A stretch of 19,280 nt of DNA from Dehalococcoides mccartyi (GTDB taxonomy: Bacteria > Chloroflexota > Dehalococcoidia > UBA2979): the NCBI GenBank assembly GCA_945888895.1, contig CAMDAY010000014.1:1-19280 (forward strand), written 5' to 3'. Under the pieces are notes generated by a model, which made no database searches, was not told the DNA's origin, and saw nothing but the letters and a program-made list of their open reading frames with translations. Position numbers and translations under genes: made by a program. Below, one piece after another: positions 7,364 through 13,752 of the stretch (the first letter of the stretch is position 1; every line of letters begins with the position of its first letter).

Positions 7364-9058
7364 ATGAAGAACGACTTCGTTATCGCCATCGCCCAGTTGT
7401 CGGCCGAGAAGAACCTCGACGCCGAGACGGTGTACGCCGCCGTCGAATCCGCGCTCGCGTCCGCCTACAAGAAGGACGACCTCGAGTACGCCGACATCGA
7501 GGTGGTGGTCGACCGCGCCACGGGCGACGAGCACGTGAAGCGCCGCTATCTGGTGATGGACGACGACGACATCGAGGACGACGAGATCCAGATCTCGCCG
7601 GAGCGCGCGAAGTCCATGGGATTGTCCGCGAACCCCGTCATCGGTGAGTACGTGGTCGAGAACCTGCCGGACAACCCGAACACCGGCCGCATCGCCGCGC
7701 AGACCGCGAAGCAGGTCGTGCTCCAGCGCCTCCGCGAGGCCGAGCGCGAGTCGGTATACGAGGACTTCACGGGCAAGGAAGGCGAACTCGTCTCCGGAAC
7801 CGTGCTCCGCGTGGAGCAGGGCCGCCGTCAGGTGATCCTCGACCTCGGCCGTACCGAGGCGGTGCTGCCGGGCTCCGAGCAGATCCGCGCCGAGCACTAC
7901 CGCGTCGGCCAGCGCCTGCGCGTGTACGTGAAGGAGGTCTACAAGGCCTCCAAAGGCCCGCAGGTCGTCGTCTCCCGCTCCAACCCTGACCTCGTGAAGC
8001 GCCTGTTCGAGCTCGAGATCCCGGAGATCGGCCGCGGCGTCGTGGAGATCATGGGCATCGCCCGTGACCCCGGCTACCGCACGAAGGTCGCCGTCATCTC
8101 CCGCCAGCATGGCATCGACCCGATTGGGGCGTGCGTCGGCGTGCGCGGCGCGCGCATCCAGAACATCGTCAACGAGCTCGGCGGCGAGCGCATCGACCTG
8201 ATCCGCTGGGACCCGATGGAGGAGGCGTACCTCGCCAACTCGCTGAGTCCGGCGGAGGTCGTCTCGGTCCGCATCGACCCGGAGACGAACACGGCGTTCC
8301 TCGCGGTGCCGGACAAGCAGCTCAGCCTTGCGATCGGCAAGGAGGGCCAGAACGCCCGCCTCGCGGCTCACCTGACCGGTCGCCGCATCGACATTCGCCC
8401 GGAGACGGCCCTCATCGCGGCCGGCGAGGACATGTACCCGCCGCCCGACGTGAACATGGACGCCATCCCGATCGTGGGCCGCGAGACCGCGACGCCCGCC
8501 GCGCTGGCGATCCCGGACACCATCGCGCCCTCGCAGGCGGCCTACGCGCGCCCGGGTCTGCCCGGCGAGCAGCGCCCGCGTCCCGTCGCTCCTCGCCCGG
8601 TCGAGGAGGAAGAGGAAGCGGTGCAGCTCACGCCCGAGCAGGAAGTGCTCGCAGAGCTGGCCGAGGTCGAGATCCCGGAGCCGATCGCGGAGGAGCCCGC
8701 TGCCGTGGTGGAGCGCCCGATCGAGCGCCCGCGCCCCCGTTCCGCCCCGACCCCCGGTGGCCTGCGCTTCGCCGAGGAGATCGGCGAGCTGCAGATCGAC
8801 GAGGAAGACGACGACCGTGGCCCGCGCCGTGGTGGCCCGCCCGCCGGTGCGCGTGGCGGCAACGCCCCTCGTGGTGGCTCTCGCGGCCGCGGCGGCCCTG
8901 CCGCCCCGGCACGCGGTGGTGCGCGCGGCCCGCAGCCGCGCCCGGGTCGCCGCGTGGACATCGGCGAGTTCGACGAAGAGGAGATCGAGGCCGCCCTGCA
9001 CGGCGACGATGCTGACCTCATGGAAGACGAGGATGGCTCGGACGAGGACGACTACTAG
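7364..9058 (+). CDS. nusA: Transcription termination/antitermination protein NusA
   Basis: NusA binds RNA polymerase and nascent RNA and governs pausing, termination and antitermination. This 564-aa form has the N-terminal RNAP-binding domain (about 1-125), an S1 domain (about 140-222, GELVSGTVLRVEQG), and tandem KH domains with GVRG and GKEG loops (about 227-345). After residue 355 comes a 210-residue extension: Pro/Glu-rich, then an Arg/Gly-rich block with several RGG motifs (about 485-530), then an acidic tail ending in EDDY. The ATG at 7364 follows AGGTAGGA; the upstream in-frame ATG (7292) lies in the leader. It is the first gene of nusA-ylxR-infB-rbfA. rimP, the usual upstream partner, is absent here. 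Confidence 0.97.
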   Translation: MKNDFVIAIAQLSAEKNLDAETVYAAVESALASAYKKDDLEYADIEVVVDRATGDEHVKRRYLVMDDDDIEDDEIQISPERAKSMGLSANPVIGEYVVENLPDNPNTGRIAAQTAKQVVLQRLREAERESVYEDFTGKEGELVSGTVLRVEQGRRQVILDLGRTEAVLPGSEQIRAEHYRVGQRLRVYVKEVYKASKGPQVVVSRSNPDLVKRLFELEIPEIGRGVVEIMGIARDPGYRTKVAVISRQHGIDPIGACVGVRGARIQNIVNELGGERIDLIRWDPMEEAYLANSLSPAEVVSVRIDPETNTAFLAVPDKQLSLAIGKEGQNARLAAHLTGRRIDIRPETALIAAGEDMYPPPDVNMDAIPIVGRETATPAALAIPDTIAPSQAAYARPGLPGEQRPRPVAPRPVEEEEEAVQLTPEQEVLAELAEVEIPEPIAEEPAAVVERPIERPRPRSAPTPGGLRFAEEIGELQIDEEDDDRGPRRGGPPAGARGGNAPRGGSRGRGGPAAPARGGARGPQPRPGRRVDIGEFDEEEIEAALHGDDADLMEDEDGSDEDDY

Positions 9059-9431
9059 CGGCACCGCTCCAAGCGGGAGCGGCGCGGCGCGCGTGCGGCA
9101 CATACCGCAGCGCACCTGCGTCGCCTGCCGGCGGACGGGTGATCAGCGGACGTTCGTCCGGCTGGTTCGTTCGCCGGAGGGCATCGTCGAAGTCGACGAA
9201 CGAGGCAAGGCGCCCGGACGTGGCGCGTACCTCTGCCGGGCGGCGGCCTGCTGGGAACGCGGCGCGAAGGGCTCACTGGCCAACGCGCTGCGCGCGAACA
9301 TCAACGGAACGAACCGCGACGCCCTGCTCACATACGGGGCGCAGTTCGAAGCACACATCGCGACCACGGACGAGGACGGCACCGACGCCGCCTCGACTCC
9401 CCCGGAAGCAACAGAGAGCGGGGTCGCATGA
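9033..9431 (+). CDS. ylxR: YlxR family RNA-binding protein (RnpM-like)
   Basis: This 132-aa protein contains the YlxR fold: RTCVACRRTGDQRTFVRLVR (cysteines C29 and C32), then VDERGKAPGRGAYLCR and a CWERGAKG segment. YlxR proteins bind nucleic acid and sit between nusA and infB in many bacteria; in Bacillus the homologue (RnpM) modulates RNase P. The start chosen is ATG 9033, inside the end of nusA, with GGAAG at 9022-9026 six bases upstream; GTG 9093 is an alternative. Its TGA overlaps the infB ATG as ATGA, so translation is probably coupled through the operon. The last ~35 residues are a low-complexity tail rich in Thr, Asp, Glu and Ala. Confidence 0.9.
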   Translation: MARTRTTTSGTAPSGSGAARVRHIPQRTCVACRRTGDQRTFVRLVRSPEGIVEVDERGKAPGRGAYLCRAAACWERGAKGSLANALRANINGTNRDALLTYGAQFEAHIATTDEDGTDAASTPPEATESGVA

Positions 9432-11227
9432 CCAACAACACCACCCAGGCTATCCAACTCCCCAACGCGATCTCCGTCGGAGACCTCGCAGGGATGCTGG
9501 GCGTGACCCCGGTCGATGTCATCAAAGAGCTGATGAAGAACGGCGTGATGGCGACGATCAACCAGGTCGTCGACTTCGACACCGCGGCCGTCGTTGCCAC
9601 CGACCTCGGCTTCAACCCCGAGGAGCAGACCGTTGCTGCCCCGGCTCCCACCGAAGACGGTGTCGAAGCCGCACCGGACACCAGCCGCGCCTCGATGCGC
9701 ATCATCGTCGAGAACGAGGCCGGCGCCGTGACGCGCCCGCCCGTCGTCACGGTCCTCGGTCACGTCGACCATGGCAAGACCACCCTCCTCGACGCGATCC
9801 GCCACGCGAACGTCGTCTCGGGCGAGGCCGGCGGCATCACCCAGCACATCGGCGCCTACCAGGCGACGGCGCCGGATGGCCGCCTCGTGACGTTCATCGA
9901 CACCCCGGGCCACGAAGCGTTCTCACAGATGCGCGCCCGCGGTGCACGCATCACGGACGTCGCGATCGTGGTGGTGGCGGCGGACGACGGCGTGATGCAG
10001 CAGACCCGCGAAGCGATCGACCACGTCCGCGCCGCAGGCGTGCCGCTGGTCGTCGCGCTGAACAAAATCGACGCCTCGAACGCAAACCCCGAGCGCGCCA
10101 AGCAGCAGCTGATGGAAGTCGGTCTGGTGCCCGAGGAATACGGCGGGGACCTCATCGTCGTCCCGACCTCCGCGATCAAGGGCGAGGGGATCGACGAGCT
10201 GCTCGAGAACGTCCTGATCGTCGCCGAGCTGCAGGACCTCCGTGCCAACCCCGATCAGGACGCGCAGGGCATCATCATCGAGGCGAAGACGGACCGTCAC
10301 CGCGGCGTCGTCGCCACCGTCCTCGTGCAGACCGGCACCCTCAAGCAGGGTGACGCCATCCTCAGCGGCACGGCCTACGGCCGCGTGAAGGCCATGACCA
10401 ACGCCCGAGGCGAGCGCCTCAAGACGGCCGGTCCGTCGACCCCCGTCGAGGTCCTCGGACTCAACGACGTGCCCTCCGCGGGCGACCGCTTCGTCGTCCG
10501 CGCGGACGAGAAGACGGCCGCGACCGAGGCCACCACCCGTCAGCGCGCCATCGACGCCGGCGTCGAGGAGGGCGGCAAGGTCACCCTCGAGACGCTGTTC
10601 GGCGAGATCCACAAGGGCAACGTCACCGACTTCAACCTCGTGCTGAAGGCGGACGTGCAGGGCTCCATCGACCCGCTGGTGCGCACCCTCGAAGACCTGA
10701 CGGTCGACGAGGTGCGTGTGAAGGTCGTGCACGCCTCGGTCGGCTCGGTCACGGAGTCGGACGTGCAGCTCGCGGCGGCGGCGCGCGGTGTCATCATCGC
10801 CTTCAACACCGGCTCCGAGCAGGGCGCACACCGCCTCGCCGACCAGGAGAAGGTCGAGATTCGCGAGTACCGGATCATCTACGACATCGTGGAGGACGTG
10901 GAGAAAGCCGTGAAGGGCCTCCTCGACCCGATCTACGAGGAGCGGGCCGACGCAAAGATCGAGGTGCGACAGATCTTCCGTGTCGCCCGCCGCAACGCGA
11001 TCGCTGGCTGCTACGTCCGCGACGGATCCGCCGTCCGTGGCGCGCGCTGCCGGGTGATGCGCAAGGGCGTCGTGATCCACGAAGGCCAGATCGAGAGCCT
11101 GAAGCGCATCGACGAGGACTCCCGTGAGGTCGTCGCCGGCCTCGAGTGCGGCATCCAGGTCACCAACTTCGATTCCTTCGAGGAAGGCGACGAGATTCTG
11201 ACCTACCACATGGAGCAGGTCCGCTGA
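9428..11227 (+). CDS. infB: Translation initiation factor IF-2 (short form)
   Basis: IF-2 is the GTPase that positions fMet-tRNA on the ribosome. This 599-aa version has one IF2_N helical domain (about 15-62, SVGDLAGMLGVTPVDVIKEL), a ~40-residue linker, and a G domain with GHVDHGKT at 111-118, DTPGHEAF and NKID. Domains II and III and the C-terminal fMet-tRNA-binding domain (GLECGIQVTNFDSFEEGDEI) follow. It lacks the long charged N-terminal extension of enterobacterial IF-2. The start is the ATG in the ATGA overlap with ylxR. The stop TGA is shared with the CTGA that appears to start rbfA. Confidence 0.98.
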   Translation: MTNNTTQAIQLPNAISVGDLAGMLGVTPVDVIKELMKNGVMATINQVVDFDTAAVVATDLGFNPEEQTVAAPAPTEDGVEAAPDTSRASMRIIVENEAGAVTRPPVVTVLGHVDHGKTTLLDAIRHANVVSGEAGGITQHIGAYQATAPDGRLVTFIDTPGHEAFSQMRARGARITDVAIVVVAADDGVMQQTREAIDHVRAAGVPLVVALNKIDASNANPERAKQQLMEVGLVPEEYGGDLIVVPTSAIKGEGIDELLENVLIVAELQDLRANPDQDAQGIIIEAKTDRHRGVVATVLVQTGTLKQGDAILSGTAYGRVKAMTNARGERLKTAGPSTPVEVLGLNDVPSAGDRFVVRADEKTAATEATTRQRAIDAGVEEGGKVTLETLFGEIHKGNVTDFNLVLKADVQGSIDPLVRTLEDLTVDEVRVKVVHASVGSVTESDVQLAAAARGVIIAFNTGSEQGAHRLADQEKVEIREYRIIYDIVEDVEKAVKGLLDPIYEERADAKIEVRQIFRVARRNAIAGCYVRDGSAVRGARCRVMRKGVVIHEGQIESLKRIDEDSREVVAGLECGIQVTNFDSFEEGDEILTYHMEQVR

Positions 11228-11586
11228 GTCGTCGCACGGAGAAGCTGGGCGACCAGATCCAGTCGGTGCTCGCCGAGCTGGTGCACCGCCGCGTGAAAGA
11301 CCCCGACGTCCTCGAAGCGCTGTTCTCCTTCGTCTCGTGCGAGGTGTCACCGGACCTCTCGCACGCGCGTGTCCACGTCTCCGTCCTCGGCGACTCCACG
11401 GACAAGGAGCGCGTGCTCAATGGCCTCGGCCGCGCCGAGGCGTTCCTGCACCGCGAGCTGGGCAAAGAGCTGCACATCCGCCGCGTCCCGCGCCCGCACT
11501 TCATCCTCGACGCATCGATCGAAGAAGCGGACCGCATGACGACCATCCTCCGCAACGTCGCCCACAACGAAGGCCGCGAGTTCTAG
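11224..11586 (+). CDS. rbfA: Ribosome-binding factor A, probable CTG start
   Basis: RbfA is a KH-type 30S maturation factor needed for 16S rRNA 5'-end processing. The 120-aa product reads xSRRTEKLGDQIQSVLAEL and continues with RRVKDPDVL and SHARVHVSVLG, all typical of RbfA. There is no ATG, GTG or TTG near the expected N terminus. The nearest upstream in-frame initiator is GTG 11146, which would add 26 residues lying inside infB. The CTG at 11224 sits exactly where family members begin (MSRRTEK-like). It has GGAG at 11212-11215, eight bases upstream, and overlaps the infB stop as CTGA. CTG initiation is inferred; the family is certain. Confidence 0.93.
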   Translation: MSRRTEKLGDQIQSVLAELVHRRVKDPDVLEALFSFVSCEVSPDLSHARVHVSVLGDSTDKERVLNGLGRAEAFLHRELGKELHIRRVPRPHFILDASIEEADRMTTILRNVAHNEGREF

Positions 11587-11629
11587 TCACAACGAGGCTG
11601 CGCGAGACCGAGCCTGCGGACAGTCGCCT

Positions 11630-11650
11630 CACCTCGCTGCATTCGAGGTG
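11630..11650. terminator. Hairpin downstream of rbfA, possible operon terminator
   Basis: CACCTCG at 11630-11636 pairs with CGAGGTG at 11644-11650 around a 7-base loop, 43 bases after the rbfA stop. No T-run follows, so it is a weak intrinsic terminator at best. It overlaps the start of module C. Confidence 0.35.
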
Positions 11651-11763
11651 CATGAGCAGGGCGGCCATCCCCCGCCCCCTTCCGTGCCGTCCTGGAGAAC
11701 AGCGCTACGCGCGGGGCGCGGGAAGGGGGATGAATGGCGAGGGCTGCGCCCTCGCGCTCCCGA
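11645..11763. repeat. Intergenic repeat, module C (copy 1)
   Basis: This ~119-base unit begins GAGGTGC.TGAGCA.GGCGGCC and ends TGAAT....GGGCTGCG.CCCTCGCGCTCCCGAC. It aligns along its length with 15075-15193. Near its end, GCGAGGGC (11737-11744) pairs perfectly with GCCCTCGC (11748-11755) around a TGC triloop. A smaller GCG-CTA-CGC hairpin lies in its middle. Confidence 0.85.
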
Positions 11764-11793
11764 CCGGACCGAGGGCGCTTCGCACCTCGGGCA

Positions 11794-11841
11794 GAGCCCT
11801 CACCCTGCCCTCTCCCCCTCAACGGGGGCGAGGGTTCTGAA
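11794..11841. repeat. REP-like repeat, module A (copy 3)
   Basis: This copy matches 3801-3847 at both ends (GAGCCCTCACCCTGCCCTCT and GAGGGTTCTGAA). The inner stem is CCCTC-t-CCCCC paired with GGGGG-c-GAGGG, with one mismatch and a TCAAC loop. The loop and inner stem differ from copy 2 while pairing is kept. Confidence 0.9.
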
Positions 11842-11916
11842 CGGCCCGTTGTCTCTCCCGCCCGCTTCCCTGCGAGAGCCAAGCACGTCGGAGGTGCCTC
11901 TTCCGCGTCCGGGATG

Positions 11917-11939
11917 CTTGAAGGGCGAAGCCCTTCAAG
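11917..11939. repeat. Triloop hairpin between modules A and B
   Basis: CTTGAAGGGC at 11917-11926 pairs perfectly with GCCCTTCAAG at 11930-11939 around a GAA loop. It occupies the same place between modules A and B as the hairpin at 3914-3938, with a different outer stem. Confidence 0.8.
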
Positions 11940-11944
11940 TCTCA

Positions 11945-11983
11945 ACCCCTCCCGCGCCGGGAGGGGCAGGGGTGGGCCGCCCC
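11945..11983. repeat. Intergenic repeat, module B (copy 2)
   Basis: All 39 bases are identical to 3958-3996. The bases that follow the two copies also show loose similarity (ACTCGCnGCGAGG versus ACTCGCCGCCGAGG), so the mobile unit may extend further. Confidence 0.92.
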
Positions 11984-12117
11984 GCAGGTGAACCTCGAAC
12001 GTCACTCGCCGCCGAGGGCAACGCATCCACCTCCCGACACGACGAGACCGAGGATCGCGCCCCGGCCTCGTTCAGCGCGCCGACCTCGAGCAGTCGGACG
12101 CCGTGCTGCCTCGTTGG

Positions 12118-12927
12118 CTATTTAATCGAATAGGTGACGCGCACCTGCACCTGCCACGTCACCGCCGGCACGGGGCCACCCCCACCGTAAGACGGGGTCG
12201 GCGCGAGCACCGTGACGCTGGAGATGCCGCCAAGGGTCAGCCCGGCCGCCCGAGCGCTCGCCTGCGCCATCACCTTCGCCTGCTCCGTCGCGCTGGCAAT
12301 CGCCGGGGCTAACTTCGAAGCATCCGGGGGCGTCGGGCTACCCGGGCCGCCCTTGAAGAACGAGTTCACGTTCGTCGCGCCGCCTTCGATCGCCACGCGC
12401 ATCGCCGTCGCGAGCTGCTCGGGGCTGGTCGTGTCGACCATCAACTGCGCGTTCACCATGTAGCCGCTCGGCTGCGGCGGACGCGGCATGATCGACGGTG
12501 CCGGCACGGCCGTCGCCGTGGCTCCGCCCATCGCCGGCTCCACGGCGGGCATCGGGTACGGGTAGCCGTAGTCGGGGCCGATGTTGAAGCCCTGCACCTG
12601 GATCGCGGAGCCAGGCACCCCGGCCGCCGTCAGTGCCGCGCGCAGCTTCGCGAGGCGGTCCTGCACCGTCTTCACCGCCGCCTGCACGTCCGTGCCCTTC
12701 GAGCGCTCCTCGATGGACATCATCAGCGCGCCGCCGGAAGCCTGCGCCATGTCGCCGGGCACCTGGCCGATACCGGTCGCGGACAGCGTCGAGGGCGCGG
12801 AGACCGGAGCCTCGGGCGCCGTCTGCGCACCCACGGTGGAGGGGAACAGCAGCACTTGCCCCGCGCCGAACAGTGCCGCAGCCGTGAGCACGGCCAACCC
12901 CGTCGTCCGAATCACCCTCGATGACAT
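12118..12927 (-). CDS. SIMPL domain (DUF541) exported protein
   Basis: This 269-aa protein has an N-terminal signal or anchor: SSRV.R, then the hydrophobic LAVLTAAALFGAGQVLLFP, then VGAQT (about 1-35). The mature part matches the SIMPL/DUF541 family (YggE-like): STLSATGIGQV, a long helical segment with KTVQDRLAKLRAALTAAGVP and IQVQGFNIGPDY, then SGYMVNAQLMVDTTSPEQLATAMRVAIEGGATNVN and the C-terminal VTYSIK. A Pro-rich insert (YPYPMPAVEP to PRPPQPSGY) sits in the middle. The family is linked to envelope or oxidative stress, but its biochemistry is unclear. ATG 12927 follows GAGGGAG with good spacing. An ECF-type promoter lies at 12971-12996. Confidence 0.9.
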   Translation of the reverse strand: MSSRVIRTTGLAVLTAAALFGAGQVLLFPSTVGAQTAPEAPVSAPSTLSATGIGQVPGDMAQASGGALMMSIEERSKGTDVQAAVKTVQDRLAKLRAALTAAGVPGSAIQVQGFNIGPDYGYPYPMPAVEPAMGGATATAVPAPSIMPRPPQPSGYMVNAQLMVDTTSPEQLATAMRVAIEGGATNVNSFFKGGPGSPTPPDASKLAPAIASATEQAKVMAQASARAAGLTLGGISSVTVLAPTPSYGGGGPVPAVTWQVQVRVTYSIK

Positions 12928-12970
12928 CGCTCGCTCCCTCGCTGTGTCGTGTCGCCGCCCTGCTTTCCTA

Positions 12971-12996
12971 GACGACGCTCGCGGCGCATTGGTTCC
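12971..12996 (-). promoter_or_regulatory. ECF-sigma-like promoter of the SIMPL gene
   Basis: On the minus strand, GGAAC (12996-12992, preceded by G) and CGTC (12974-12971, followed by TAGG) are 17 bases apart. The last base of the -10 is 44 positions before the A of the ATG. An identical arrangement precedes the next exported-protein gene. Confidence 0.65.
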
Positions 12997-13007
12997 CGCG
13001 GACGCGC

Positions 13008-13040
13008 GAACGACCGAGGATCGCTCCTCGGACGTCGTTC
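13008..13040 (-). terminator. Hairpin between the two exported-protein genes
   Basis: GAACGAC (13008-13014) pairs with GTCGTTC (13034-13040). Inside it, CGAGGA (13015-13020) pairs with TCCTCG (13025-13030), with a three-base bulge. It lies 17 bases beyond the stop of the upstream minus-strand gene and has no T-run. It probably ends or stabilises that transcript, since the SIMPL gene has its own promoter. Confidence 0.5.
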
Positions 13041-13057
13041 CAACCCGGCGCCGGCGG

Positions 13058-13573
13058 CTAGCCGCACATGAAGCGGTTGCCACCCTGCCCGAACGGTGTG
13101 CGCCCGGTCACATCGAGGATCTGGGCGGCACGCTCGTCAGCGAGCCTCCGCTCCTCCGCGACACGCGCCGACTCGATCTTGACCAGCTCGGCCCGTTCCT
13201 CGGCGCGCCGGATGTCGGCGGAACGAAGGGCAGTTGCAACCCGCTCGGTGTCGGCGACTGCGAGGCGCGCCGGCAGCGCGAACATCGCGTCCGCCCACGC
13301 CTGCTCCACGCGGCGGTCGGCCTCGGACGCCTGCGCGTCGAGGTGTGAGACACGCAGCGCGACGAACGAGGACTGCGCATCGGCGAGCGCGGTGTTGTCG
13401 GCTGGCTCGCCGAACGCCTGGAGCACGATCGCATCCGCCGTGAGGCGCGTTCGCGCCGGGCTGACGTCCGGTGACGCGGCGCTCACCGGCGATCGCATCT
13501 GCTGTGACGCTCCGATCATGACCGCTGCCGCGCACACACCCAGCCCGATCTTCAGCGCCGTCTTCGTGGACAT
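13058..13573 (-). CDS. Hypothetical exported protein with a predicted coiled coil
   Basis: I do not recognise a family in this 171-aa protein. The N terminus (STKTALKIGLGVCAAAVMIGAS) has a basic start and a hydrophobic core, like a signal peptide or membrane anchor; the cysteine in its core is not in a clear lipobox. The remainder is rich in Ala, Arg, Glu and Asp. From about residue 60 to 150 it looks continuously helical, with heptad-like runs such as RRAEERAELVKIESARVAEE. It ends in Gly-rich GQGGNRFMCG. ATG 13573 is chosen because AGGAG lies upstream and because it places the signal segment at the N terminus. Promoter architecture shared with the SIMPL gene suggests co-regulation at the envelope. 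Confidence 0.75.
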   Translation of the reverse strand: MSTKTALKIGLGVCAAAVMIGASQQMRSPVSAASPDVSPARTRLTADAIVLQAFGEPADNTALADAQSSFVALRVSHLDAQASEADRRVEQAWADAMFALPARLAVADTERVATALRSADIRRAEERAELVKIESARVAEERRLADERAAQILDVTGRTPFGQGGNRFMCG

Positions 13574-13616
13574 CTTCCGGAACTCCTCTGAGCTATCACT
13601 CTTGCGTACCACCCAA

Positions 13617-13642
13617 GACGTCGACGCCCCGAAAAACGTTCC
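13617..13642 (-). promoter_or_regulatory. ECF-sigma-like promoter of the hypothetical exported protein
   Basis: On the minus strand, GGAAC (13642-13638, preceded by G) and CGTC (13620-13617, followed by TTGG) are separated by 17 bases. The -10 ends 44 positions before the ATG, exactly as at 12971-12996. GGAAC and CGTC are typical of promoters read by ECF (sigma-E-like) factors. Confidence 0.65.
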
Positions 13643-13752
13643 CGATATCTGGGACGCGCGCTCCGAGGTGCCTCGGCACGCCCCGCACGCTGGCCGCAGC
13701 GCCGCCAGGTGTGGAACGATGCGCATCGCAGACTGCAGATTGGCGAGGTTCG

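Larger units (their letters stand above)
11587..12117. other. Gene-free repeat island between rbfA and the SIMPL gene
   Basis: No coding sequence is supported in this 531-base stretch; open frames here run across the repeats and match nothing. In order it holds a hairpin (11630-11650), module C (11645-11763), module A (11794-11841), a triloop hairpin (11917-11939) and module B (11945-11983). The last 130 bases show no recognised feature. Confidence 0.85.

Noticed and set aside
6989..9115. 708-residue open frame antisense to nusA
   Set aside because: It is a codon-bias shadow of nusA. It has repetitive Arg/Ala/Leu/Val composition, no recognisable domain, and runs through the nusA promoter region.
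9923..11350. 475-residue open frame antisense to infB and rbfA
   Set aside because: It is a GC-driven shadow of two certain genes, rich in His/Asp/Val/Leu repeats with no motif.
11648..12133. 161-residue open frame through the repeat island
   Set aside because: It is composed of repeat sequence, has no SD or domain, and coincides with modules C, A and B.
12927..13083. N-terminal extension of the SIMPL gene to 13083
   Set aside because: The extra 52 residues are Arg-rich with no motif and cross the hairpin and promoter. The ATG at 12927 has a good SD and begins a signal peptide.
7232..13656. Shared 13-mer GATATCTGGGACG at 7232-7244 and 13644-13656
   Set aside because: One or two shared 13-mers are expected by chance in a window this size, and the two contexts differ (promoter downstream side versus minus-strand promoter upstream side).
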